NCBI GenBank assembly: GCA_903889795.1
Contig: CAISYW010000082.1
Coordinates: forward strand, 1 to 26,659
Direction of reading: 5' to 3'
Length of the DNA stretch: 26,659 bases
Source of the DNA: an uncultured Chlamydiae bacterium
GTDB lineage: Bacteria; Chlamydiota; Chlamydiia; Chlamydiales; SM23-39
In this document: positions 1 through 6,520 of the stretch, in pieces
Layout of the letters: each line of letters starts with the position of its first letter
Numbering within the stretch: position 1 is the stretch's first letter
Made by a program: the position numbers and the translations under genes
Notes under the pieces: generated by a model
Database searches by the model: none
Seen by the model: only the letters and a program-made list of their open reading frames with translations
What the model was told of the DNA's origin: nothing

Positions 1-647
1 CGAATGGCTTTTTGTTGACGATTCAGATAGTTGGTCAAGGTGGGGATGAGCACATGGTAGCCAAATGCACATAAAAAAATGGGAGCTCCTGCCCAAATAT
101 ATCGAATGTTCGATTCATTAAGTAGCTGTTGGGAGAAATCAATATAAGGAGCTAATAATAAAAGAGATAGGATAAGAAATAGAGCTTTGACGCTGAAAAA
201 GGTTCGATTCACATAATCGACGGCTTTGACTCCATGAATAACAAAACTGCCAAAGAAAATGACAAAGATGAGACCACTGTATGTGGGAGATATATGAATG
301 TTTGCGAGAAGAAAAAGTTCCGATAGTAATGAGCCTCCACCGGCAACATAAGCAGCTACTAATGCATATAACAACAGAAGGTAGCTGATGAATGTGACTA
401 TTTTACCGCTCCGACCGAGTGTTTTATTGGCCATTGAGGTAAAGCTGTTTTCTTTTGTTGGGAATGAAAGAGCCGCTTCAAGAAAAAGAAATCCTGTAAC
501 AACCATTAACGCCCAAAGAAATAAAACCAAGCAGAGAATGGGGATAAAGCCGGAGCCTATCCCTACCATGGGAAGTGCTAAAACTCCTCCGCCGATCAAT
601 GTTCCCATGACCAGCATGGTACTTCCTGCAATTTTTCCTAGAGACAT
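1..647 (-). CDS. tyrP: Aromatic amino acid permease, TyrP-like (second tandem copy, 3' end outside window)
   Basis: The ATG is at 647-645, behind an AGGAAA-type ribosome binding site. 215 codons are in the window and the C-terminal part runs off the left edge. The reading frame matches the neighbouring tyrP copy almost residue for residue, including the N-terminal glycine-rich first helix (MGT-IGGG-LALPMVGIGSG). Family knowledge: HAAAP/APC-superfamily proton symporters of about 400 residues and 11 helices import tyrosine or tryptophan across the inner membrane. It starts 9 bases after the stop of the upstream copy, so ridA, tyrP and tyrP are probably one transcript. Substrate choice between the two copies cannot be told from sequence. 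Confidence 0.9.
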   Translation of the reverse strand, partial: MSLGKIAGSTMLVMGTLIGGGVLALPMVGIGSGFIPILCLVLFLWALMVVTGFLFLEAALSFPTKENSFTSMANKTLGRSGKIVTFISYLLLLYALVAAYVAGGGSLLSELFLLANIHISPTYSGLIFVIFFGSFVIHGVKAVDYVNRTFFSVKALFLILSLLLLAPYIDFSQQLLNESNIRYIWAGAPIFLCAFGYHVLIPTLTNYLNRQQKAI

Positions 648-656
648 CTCATTTCC

Positions 657-1874
657 TTATGGATTAAATGTTGGCCACCAATGCCATCGGTCTAAAATTT
701 GAAGAATAATCAATGCCAATCCAATAAAAAATACTAAAAACAGGAGTGTAGATCCTCCGAAGACGCGATAGGATGACCCCATTTTTTTCTTTCTTAATTG
801 CCAGACCATTAAAGCGGGCAGCATGATTAGGGAAAAAGCGACGCAAATTGCTGCATATCCGAGCGCTAAAACAAATCCTTGAGGATAGAAAATAGCAAAG
901 AGCGTTGGCGGAAGAAAACAGAGCAGCGATATTTCCGCTTTTCCTCGGAAGCTCTTGGGGCGTTTGAGAGCGTCGGCTAAAAAATCGTATAAAGCCAGGC
1001 TTACGCCCAGAAATGATGTAGTAATAGTGATATTGGCAAATCCATTAATGGCGGCATTGACCCATTTGTTTTGTACAATACCCATGATCATTGCGATAAA
1101 TTCGCCGGTCGACCCCTGATTTTTTAAAAACGCCGCAAAGTTTTCAATTGAGACGATTCCGAGAATTTCGAAAAGCCAAATCAGATATATGAGCATCGTA
1201 AGAAACGTGCCTAATAAGATGACGAATCGAATCGTTTTTTGTTGGCGGTTCAGATAGTTCGTCAATGTGGGGATCAATATGTGGTAGCCAAATGCGCATA
1301 GATAAATTGGCGCGGCCGCCCAGATATATCGAAAATGAGACTCGTGGATCAGCGTGTTGGATAGGTCAATGTAGGGAGTTAAAAAAAGGAGGGTGAGGAT
1401 CAGAAAAAGAGCCTTGATACTGAAAAAAGTGCGATTTACATAATCGACGGCTTTGACTCCATGAATGACAAAAGATCCTAAAACGATCACAAAGATGAGT
1501 CCGCTGACGGAGGGGGAGATATGAATATTCATCAGACGAAAAATTTCTGAAAGCAGAGATCCGCCGCCCGCGATATAAGCTGCGACTAATGCATATAATA
1601 AAAGCAGATAGCTGATGAATGTCATGATTCTGCCGCTATGGCCGAGAGTTTTATATGCAATCGATGTGAAATTGTTTTCGCCGGCGGGGAAAGAAAGGGT
1701 AAGTTCAAGAAATAGAAGTCCGGACAGCGCGATGAGCGCCCATAAAAATATGATTAAACCAAACGTGGGAATCAAGCCCGAGCCGATTCCTACCATGGGA
1801 AGGGCTAAAATACCTCCCCCAATCGATGTTCCCATGACCAGCATGATACATCCGAGGATCTTGCTAAAAGACAT
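657..1874 (-). CDS. tyrP: Aromatic amino acid permease, TyrP-like (first tandem copy)
   Basis: 405 residues, the usual length for HAAAP-family tyrosine/tryptophan:H+ symporters. The start ATG follows GGAGA with a 5-base gap. The N-terminus carries the family signature MGTSIGGGILALPMVG at residues 14-29, followed by a series of about eleven hydrophobic helices. Its predicted role is import of aromatic amino acids from the host cell across the inner membrane, which fits an obligate intracellular lifestyle. It lies 11 bases downstream of ridA and 9 bases upstream of a second copy with strong local DNA identity (compare about 200-245 with 1430-1475), so the pair arose by tandem duplication. Tandem tyrP genes are known in Chlamydia species. 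Assignment to the family is firm; the exact substrate is inferred. Confidence 0.93.
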   Translation of the reverse strand: MSFSKILGCIMLVMGTSIGGGILALPMVGIGSGLIPTFGLIIFLWALIALSGLLFLELTLSFPAGENNFTSIAYKTLGHSGRIMTFISYLLLLYALVAAYIAGGGSLLSEIFRLMNIHISPSVSGLIFVIVLGSFVIHGVKAVDYVNRTFFSIKALFLILTLLFLTPYIDLSNTLIHESHFRYIWAAAPIYLCAFGYHILIPTLTNYLNRQQKTIRFVILLGTFLTMLIYLIWLFEILGIVSIENFAAFLKNQGSTGEFIAMIMGIVQNKWVNAAINGFANITITTSFLGVSLALYDFLADALKRPKSFRGKAEISLLCFLPPTLFAIFYPQGFVLALGYAAICVAFSLIMLPALMVWQLRKKKMGSSYRVFGGSTLLFLVFFIGLALIILQILDRWHWWPTFNP

Positions 1875-1885
1875 TTTATCTCCGA

Positions 1886-2275
1886 TTATCCACGGTAGGC
1901 TGTGCAGGAAATTTCGATGCGGGCATCCATCGGTAGTTTAGCTGCCTGAATTGTGACTCTTGCTGGCGGGATTGGGAAATGAAAACGCTCTGCATAAGCG
2001 TTGTTCATTGCCGGAAAGTCGGCCAGATCCTTTAAATAAACTTCGGTTTTCACCACGTTGGCCAAGGTAAGCCCCGCTGCATTGAGAACGGCCGAGAGAT
2101 GATCGATTACAAGGTGGGTCATTGTCTCTATGGATCCATCGATCAGCTTTTTGGTGGTACGATCGATTGGAAGTTGGCCGGATATAAATACAAACTCCCC
2201 GGCGCTTATAGCTTGAGAATAAGGACCGATTGCGCTGGGTGCTGTGTCAGTATTGATTTTTTGAATTTTTGACAT
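1886..2275 (-). CDS. ridA: RidA family enamine/imine deaminase
   Basis: 129 residues, full length for the YjgF/YER057c/UK114 family. The N-terminal pattern (TDTAPSAIGPYSQA), the ISGQLP motif and the C-terminal PPARVTI...LP.DARIEIS segment are all diagnostic. R106 and E121 correspond to the substrate-binding arginine and the conserved glutamate of E. coli RidA. Family role: hydrolysis of reactive 2-aminoacrylate and related enamines released by PLP-dependent dehydratases, protecting PLP enzymes in the cytosol. AAGGG sits 6 bases before the ATG. It is the first gene of a likely ridA-tyrP-tyrP operon and is divergent from the RNA/ssb side. The link to amino acid uptake is plausible but unproven. 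Confidence 0.93.
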   Translation of the reverse strand: MSKIQKINTDTAPSAIGPYSQAISAGEFVFISGQLPIDRTTKKLIDGSIETMTHLVIDHLSAVLNAAGLTLANVVKTEVYLKDLADFPAMNNAYAERFHFPIPPARVTIQAAKLPMDARIEISCTAYRG

Positions 2276-2284
2276 TGAGTTCCC

Positions 2285-2311
2285 TTGAAATTTAAAAAAA
2301 AGAGGTATACT
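2285..2311 (+). promoter_or_regulatory. Putative sigma66 promoter of the 2318-2457 RNA
   Basis: TTGAAA at 2285-2290 and TATACT at 2306-2311 each match the consensus at five of six positions, but the 15-base spacer is short. Initiation about 7 bases downstream would fall at 2317-2318, exactly the first base of the 14-bp stem of the structured RNA candidate. The same area is the leader of divergent ridA, so the hexamers could also be chance. Confidence 0.4.
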
Positions 2312-2457
2312 GCTCGTGATTCGAAAATCGGTTTATGCTGCGTCGGCTCTGCCTGACACAAATACAAGCAGCCTCCTTGCCTATTCCCGATTTTTGAATC
2401 GCTCCCGGTATAGTTGCAAAACTCCATTCGGATTTGTATCCGAATGGAGTTTTGCAA
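2306..2457 (+). ncRNA. Structured small RNA candidate ending in a perfect 20-bp hairpin
   Basis: Not recognised as a known RNA family. The segment 2318-2331 pairs with 2387-2400 over 14 bp (one G-U). An outer helix pairs 2306-2312 with 2406-2412. Inside, 2337-2346 pairs with 2353-2357 and 2368-2372 as an interrupted stem with a small apical loop. Immediately after comes a perfect 20-bp inverted repeat (2414-2433 with 2438-2457, 4-base loop), whose arms carry A-rich and T-rich edges, i.e. terminator-like on either strand. A promoter-like element ends at 2311, which favours plus-strand transcription. On the minus strand the structure is followed by T8 at 2293-2300, so a minus-strand RNA or ridA leader is the alternative. 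No convincing protein reading frame explains the pairing. Confidence 0.55.
2414..2457. terminator. Perfect 20-bp hairpin, probably a bidirectional terminator
   Basis: Left arm 2414-2433 is the exact reverse complement of 2438-2457, with loop TTGT. The GC-rich core (CTCCATTCGG) is bordered by AAAA on one side and TTTT on the other, the usual form of a two-way intrinsic terminator. It separates the upstream RNA or ridA region from the ssb promoter, although no protein-coding gene ends here. Confidence 0.6.
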
Positions 2458-2529
2458 TTTCCTCTAAATATAAAATCAAATTATTCAAAGCGCAAGTAGA
2501 TCTTTGGAGTGGCTCAGTGAAGACTTTGC

Positions 2530-2558
2530 TTGACCCTTTAGAGAGTGTTGCAGATAAT
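2530..2558 (+). promoter_or_regulatory. sigma66-type promoter of ssb
   Basis: TTGACC at 2530-2535 and GATAAT at 2553-2558 are separated by 17 bases, each matching the consensus at five of six positions. Transcription would start near 2565, giving a short leader with AGAGGGG at about 2575-2581 before the ssb ATG at 2588. It lies just downstream of the perfect hairpin. Confidence 0.65.
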
Positions 2559-2587
2559 GATACAATATGTTCTGAGAGGGGAAAAAT

Positions 2588-3067
2588 ATGAATTATCTTG
2601 TTATTGCTGGTCATTTGGGTGCTGATCCCGAAGTTCGGTTTACGCCTACGGGGAAAAAAGTGACTTCTTTACGAGTGGCTACTCGCACCCGACGCGCGAA
2701 TACTGACGATACGATATGGTGGCGGGTCAGTGTCTGGGGAGATCAATATGACAAGATGATGACTTATTTAAAAAAAGGCAGTGCCATTGTGGTGACCGGT
2801 GAATTGCAAAAACCTGAGATTTTTACCGATCGCGATGGTAAGCCCCAAATCTCGTTGAACATCACAGCTTCCAATATCCAATTTAGTCCATTCGGGAAAC
2901 CGGATCGACAGGGTCAGGAAGGACAAGAAAATGCAGCCCCGGCGAATAGCAATTCTGCTTATGGGGCTCCGCGCGATAATGCGAATTCTTATGCTTCGAA
3001 TGGAGTTCAGTCAGGTAAGGCGCCTTCCATGATCGGCGAGACGATTGATGATGAAGTTCCATTTTAA
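2588..3067 (+). CDS. ssb: Single-stranded DNA-binding protein
   Basis: 159 residues, normal length for bacterial SSB. Residues 1 to about 103 form the OB-fold (MNYLVIAGHLGADPEVRFT..., IWWRVSVWG, GKPQISLNITASNI). A linker of about 45 residues rich in G, Q, N, A and S follows. The acidic tip DDEVPF (154-159) is the conserved interaction tail that recruits replication and repair enzymes. It binds ssDNA as a tetramer at forks and repair sites. The ATG is preceded by AGAGGGG, and a good promoter lies at 2530-2558. pepA starts 14 bases after the stop, so the two are probably co-transcribed; ssb-pepA adjacency is also found in Chlamydia. Confidence 0.97.
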   Translation: MNYLVIAGHLGADPEVRFTPTGKKVTSLRVATRTRRANTDDTIWWRVSVWGDQYDKMMTYLKKGSAIVVTGELQKPEIFTDRDGKPQISLNITASNIQFSPFGKPDRQGQEGQENAAPANSNSAYGAPRDNANSYASNGVQSGKAPSMIGETIDDEVPF

Positions 3068-3081
3068 TCGAGAGTTCGTTG

Positions 3082-4551
3082 ATGCTAAAGATTATTTGCC
3101 AAGCAGCTCTTGATAAACATGAACGGCCCGAATTGCTCGTGTTGCCTTTTTGGGAAGGTTCAGTGGAAGCAGCCGATCTTTCGCATTGGAAACATCTATG
3201 GGGAAAACCTCTCGATTATGGAGATTTCAAAGGTAAATTAGGAGAAACCCTTCTGATCTATGAAGAAGGGCGGATTCTTTTGTTAGGTCTTGGAAAGAAA
3301 GAGACGCTCAACGCAGAGAACTTGCGCCGCGCTTATTCATTCGCAGTGAGAATAGCGCATGCGAAAAAAGTCAAATCGGCTCATTTCATATTTCCTCATA
3401 TTTCCCTACTTGCGAAAGAGGAAGCTCTACGCGCACTGGCCGAAGGGATTTTATTAACAAATTATTCTTTTTCCCATCTCAAAGAAGATTCTCTAAAAGA
3501 AAACCCGGTAGTGTTATTGGAAAAAGCGGTTTTGATCGGTATTGAGCATCATGATGATGCGTTGCTGGCAAAATTGAGCGCGATTGCTTCAGGAGTCTAT
3601 TTGACTCGTGAGCTCGTCAATGGCAATGCTGATGATGTGAATCCGAAAATGCTGGCCGATACTGCCTGTTCTTTGGCAAAGCAGACGCAAGGTTTAACTG
3701 CTCACGTTTTGGATAAAAAAGAGCTGAAAAAAGAGAAGATGGGGCTTCTTTTGGCTGTGAATCGCGGTTCAGCGCAAGATCCTTATTTGATCACCCTATC
3801 GTATCAGGGGAATCCTGAGTCTAAGGAGCATATTGTCCTCATTGGTAAAGGAATCACTTACGATACGGGCGGGTTGGCGCTGAAGACAGCCGATAATATG
3901 GTTACGATGAAATGCGATATGGCGGGCGCAGCGACCGTTCTGGCAACGGTTCACGTGGCTGCAGCTTTGCATTTAAAAATTAACGTAACGGCTGTGGCTC
4001 CCGTTACGGAAAATGCGATTGACGCGAAGAGCTATAAAATGGGCGATGTCTATCGTTCAATGAGCGGGAAGACGGTAGAAGTTAACAATACCGATGCCGA
4101 GGGTCGACTGGTTTTGGTTGATGCGATCACTTATGCCATTCGCCATTTACATCCCACTGCGATGATCGATGTCGCCAGTTTGACGGGGGGCGTTGTCGTT
4201 GCCCTGGGAGAAGAGATCGCCGGTCTATTTACAAATGATGAGCGGTTGGCCAAAGATTTGAGCGGCTCATCGGAGGCAACGGGAGAAAATCTGTGGCGGA
4301 TGCCTCTCTATCCGGATTATAAGGAAATGCTGAAGTCCGAGATTGCCGATATTCTCAACTCAGCCGGAAAAAACGGATCATCGATTACCGCTGCCTTATT
4401 CCTTCAAGAATTTACCGGATCGCTTCCTTGGGCGCACATCGATATGGCCGGAAGTTGTTATCAGTCCAAACCGAAATTTTATAATACAGTAAAGGGCACA
4501 GGCTATGGTCTGCGCCTCTTAATCGATTTTCTCGAGCGCCGCTCCTCATGA
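3082..4551 (+). CDS. pepA: Leucyl aminopeptidase (M17)
   Basis: 489 residues from the ATG at 3082, which has GAGAG 7 bases upstream; a TTG one codon earlier is less likely. The C-terminal catalytic domain is complete: GKGITYDTGG (255-264) with the metal-binding lysine and aspartate, KCDMAGAA, and the M17 signature NTDAEGRL at 336-343. Family role: cytosolic hexameric metallo-exopeptidase that removes N-terminal residues from peptides in protein turnover and in use of imported peptides. PepA of E. coli also binds DNA in XerCD recombination; whether that applies here is unknown. The stop overlaps the next start as ATGA, so the downstream gene is translationally coupled. Confidence 0.95.
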   Translation: MLKIICQAALDKHERPELLVLPFWEGSVEAADLSHWKHLWGKPLDYGDFKGKLGETLLIYEEGRILLLGLGKKETLNAENLRRAYSFAVRIAHAKKVKSAHFIFPHISLLAKEEALRALAEGILLTNYSFSHLKEDSLKENPVVLLEKAVLIGIEHHDDALLAKLSAIASGVYLTRELVNGNADDVNPKMLADTACSLAKQTQGLTAHVLDKKELKKEKMGLLLAVNRGSAQDPYLITLSYQGNPESKEHIVLIGKGITYDTGGLALKTADNMVTMKCDMAGAATVLATVHVAAALHLKINVTAVAPVTENAIDAKSYKMGDVYRSMSGKTVEVNNTDAEGRLVLVDAITYAIRHLHPTAMIDVASLTGGVVVALGEEIAGLFTNDERLAKDLSGSSEATGENLWRMPLYPDYKEMLKSEIADILNSAGKNGSSITAALFLQEFTGSLPWAHIDMAGSCYQSKPKFYNTVKGTGYGLRLLIDFLERRSS

Positions 4552-5420
4552 AGTTTCGCTGGCGCATTTCTCAATCTTCCCGCTTGATCGACCTCTTGAA
4601 AGAGCGTTTAAAGGGTTCATTTTCGGCCCGTTTTTTGAAACGAGCTTTAGAGTCCAATATATGTCGAGTCAATGGCCGGGTGGAACGATTTGCTTCCGCT
4701 GTTGTGCACAAAGGCGATATTGTGGAGATTGAAGCTGCGTGGGAAGCTTTGGAATCCAAACGCCCTTTTTCTTATTCGATTCTCTATGAAGATGAACATT
4801 TACTCGTCATTGATAAGCCGGCCGGTTTGGTTTGCAGCGATCAGGAATGTAAAAAAGCGATCGAACGCCCGCTTTGGCTTGCTCATCGTCTGGATAAAGA
4901 TACGACAGGCGTTTTATTGTTTGGTAAAAATCAACGCATTGCAGAAGAGTTGCAAGAGTGTTTTGAGAAAAGAGCTGTTGAAAAAAGCTATCTGGCATTT
5001 GTCGATGGCGCGATCGCACAACAGCAGGGTGTCATTGAAAGCTATCTGGTGAAAAAAAGATCATTTCAGGGTCAGACTATTTGGGGGGCGAGTGCGTCGG
5101 GGCAAGGACTTTATGCCAAAACCATGTGGTCTCGCTTAGCGTCAAAGCAAGATTTATCACTGCTTCAGTGCCGGCCTGAGACGGGAAGAACTCATCAAAT
5201 ACGCGTTCATCTCGCACAAATCGGACATCCGATTCTCGTCGACCGTCAATATGCTACCTCCTTTCGCTCTGCTTTTTTTGCAACGCGGCCCTTGCTCCAT
5301 GCTCATCGGCTCCAGTTGGAATGGCGGCAGCGGACTTTTTGTTTTGAAGCCCCGCTTCCGCAAGATTTTCAAGAGGCAATGATCAGTAATCAATTTTCGA
5401 GAGAGCTGATTTTGACATGA
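4548..5420 (+). CDS. RluA/RluD-family RNA pseudouridine synthase
   Basis: 290 residues. Residues about 10-62 form an S4 RNA-binding domain (SRLIDLLKERL ... RVNGRVERFASAVVHKGDIVEI). The catalytic motif HRLDKDTTG spans 113-121, with D116 as the nucleophilic aspartate of the family, and ETGRTHQIRVHLA forms the second conserved RNA-contact motif. It isomerises uridines in rRNA or tRNA to pseudouridine; the target sites cannot be predicted from sequence, so no rlu symbol is assigned. It overlaps pepA by four bases (ATGA) and the next gene in the same way. Confidence 0.92.
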   Translation: MKFRWRISQSSRLIDLLKERLKGSFSARFLKRALESNICRVNGRVERFASAVVHKGDIVEIEAAWEALESKRPFSYSILYEDEHLLVIDKPAGLVCSDQECKKAIERPLWLAHRLDKDTTGVLLFGKNQRIAEELQECFEKRAVEKSYLAFVDGAIAQQQGVIESYLVKKRSFQGQTIWGASASGQGLYAKTMWSRLASKQDLSLLQCRPETGRTHQIRVHLAQIGHPILVDRQYATSFRSAFFATRPLLHAHRLQLEWRQRTFCFEAPLPQDFQEAMISNQFSRELILT

Positions 5421-6520
5421 AAAATCGAGACGAAAAGCGATTTTTAATTGTTAAAACCTCCTCTCTCGGCGACATTATTCAAGCTTTTGATGTTTTAAAC
5501 TATTTGCATCGCCGGTTTCCTCAAGCAATCATCGATTGGGTGGTCGAGGAGCGCTTCGTTTCAATTGTTGCTGCGCACCCATTCGTCAATCAGGCCATTC
5601 CATTCGATTTCAAAAAGTTTAAAGAACGCTGGCGTGAAAAAAAGTTTTGGGGATCGCTATGGACGGCACTTCGGTTCATGCGTCGGATGCGGTATGATTT
5701 GCTTTTTGATCTCCAAGGGAATTGTAAGTCGGGGCTCATCACTTGTCTTTGTCGAGCCGACATCAAAGTTGGCTTTGGAAAAAAATCCGTGAGGGAGTGG
5801 CCCAATCTATTGGTCACTCATCAGCGGTTTGAAATTCCCCGTGCGATGAATATCCGCCAGCAATATGTCGCTCTGGTGCAGAAATTCTTTAAAGATCCAT
5901 CCCTGATTGAGCCTGAAGGGGTTCGATTTAAGATCGAACCGACTGAAAGCGAGCGTCTCCAATCTCTCATCTCGCTTCCAATATTTCAAGGAAAGAAGCG
6001 CGTGATGATTTGTCCGGGATCGACTTGGAGCAATAAGCAGTTGCCTCAGGATACGCTCGAAGCGCTCCTGAGCAAAATTGAGAATGCCTTGCCATGCTCT
6101 TTTCTTTTGATTTGGGGGGGGGATGAAGAAAGAAAGATCTGTTTAGCCATACATCAGCGGTTTTCGCATTGCAGCGTTGTTGTCGAACGCCTTGGGCTTT
6201 CTTTATGGCAGAATTTGATGAGCGAGGTTGATTTAGTCATTGCAGTCGATTCGAGCGCTTTGCATCTTTGCGCCACTACATCCACGCCCTCTTTTAGTAT
6301 CTTTGGGCCAACTTCGCCGGATGTTTTTAAACCATTGGGTCCCAATCATTTTGCCTATCAGGGTGCCTGTCCTTATAACAAAATATTTGAAAAACAGTGT
6401 TCCCTTCTTCGGAGTTGCGCCACAGGTGCGTGCATTCGCGATATTCCAGCCGATCGATTATTTGATCAGTTTTGGCTTTGGTGGAGAGATCTTACAAACA
6501 AGCCTCATGCACGCACTTGA
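5417..6520 (+). CDS. waaC: ADP-heptose:LPS heptosyltransferase I-like (GT9)
   Basis: 367 residues with the glycosyltransferase family 9 layout. The N-terminal Rossmann domain opens with LIVKTSSLGDII (residues 10-21) and a WaaC-like DWVVEERF. The C-terminal nucleotide-sugar domain has CPGSTWSNKQLP near 200 and DSSALHLCATTSTPSFSIFGPT near 278-299. Predicted role: transfer of L-glycero-D-manno-heptose from ADP-heptose to Kdo on lipid A at the inner membrane. It is coupled to the pseudouridine synthase by an ATGA overlap, and its 3' end overlaps the convergent gene by 29 bases. Chlamydiaceae LPS is usually described as Kdo plus lipid A only, so the acceptor here may differ. Confidence 0.85.
   Translation: MKNRDEKRFLIVKTSSLGDIIQAFDVLNYLHRRFPQAIIDWVVEERFVSIVAAHPFVNQAIPFDFKKFKERWREKKFWGSLWTALRFMRRMRYDLLFDLQGNCKSGLITCLCRADIKVGFGKKSVREWPNLLVTHQRFEIPRAMNIRQQYVALVQKFFKDPSLIEPEGVRFKIEPTESERLQSLISLPIFQGKKRVMICPGSTWSNKQLPQDTLEALLSKIENALPCSFLLIWGGDEERKICLAIHQRFSHCSVVVERLGLSLWQNLMSEVDLVIAVDSSALHLCATTSTPSFSIFGPTSPDVFKPLGPNHFAYQGACPYNKIFEKQCSLLRSCATGACIRDIPADRLFDQFWLWWRDLTNKPHART

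Noticed and set aside
2316..2614. Short ORFs on both strands between ridA and ssb
   Set aside because: They cross the perfect hairpin and the ssb promoter. Codon content follows RNA pairing rather than protein constraint.
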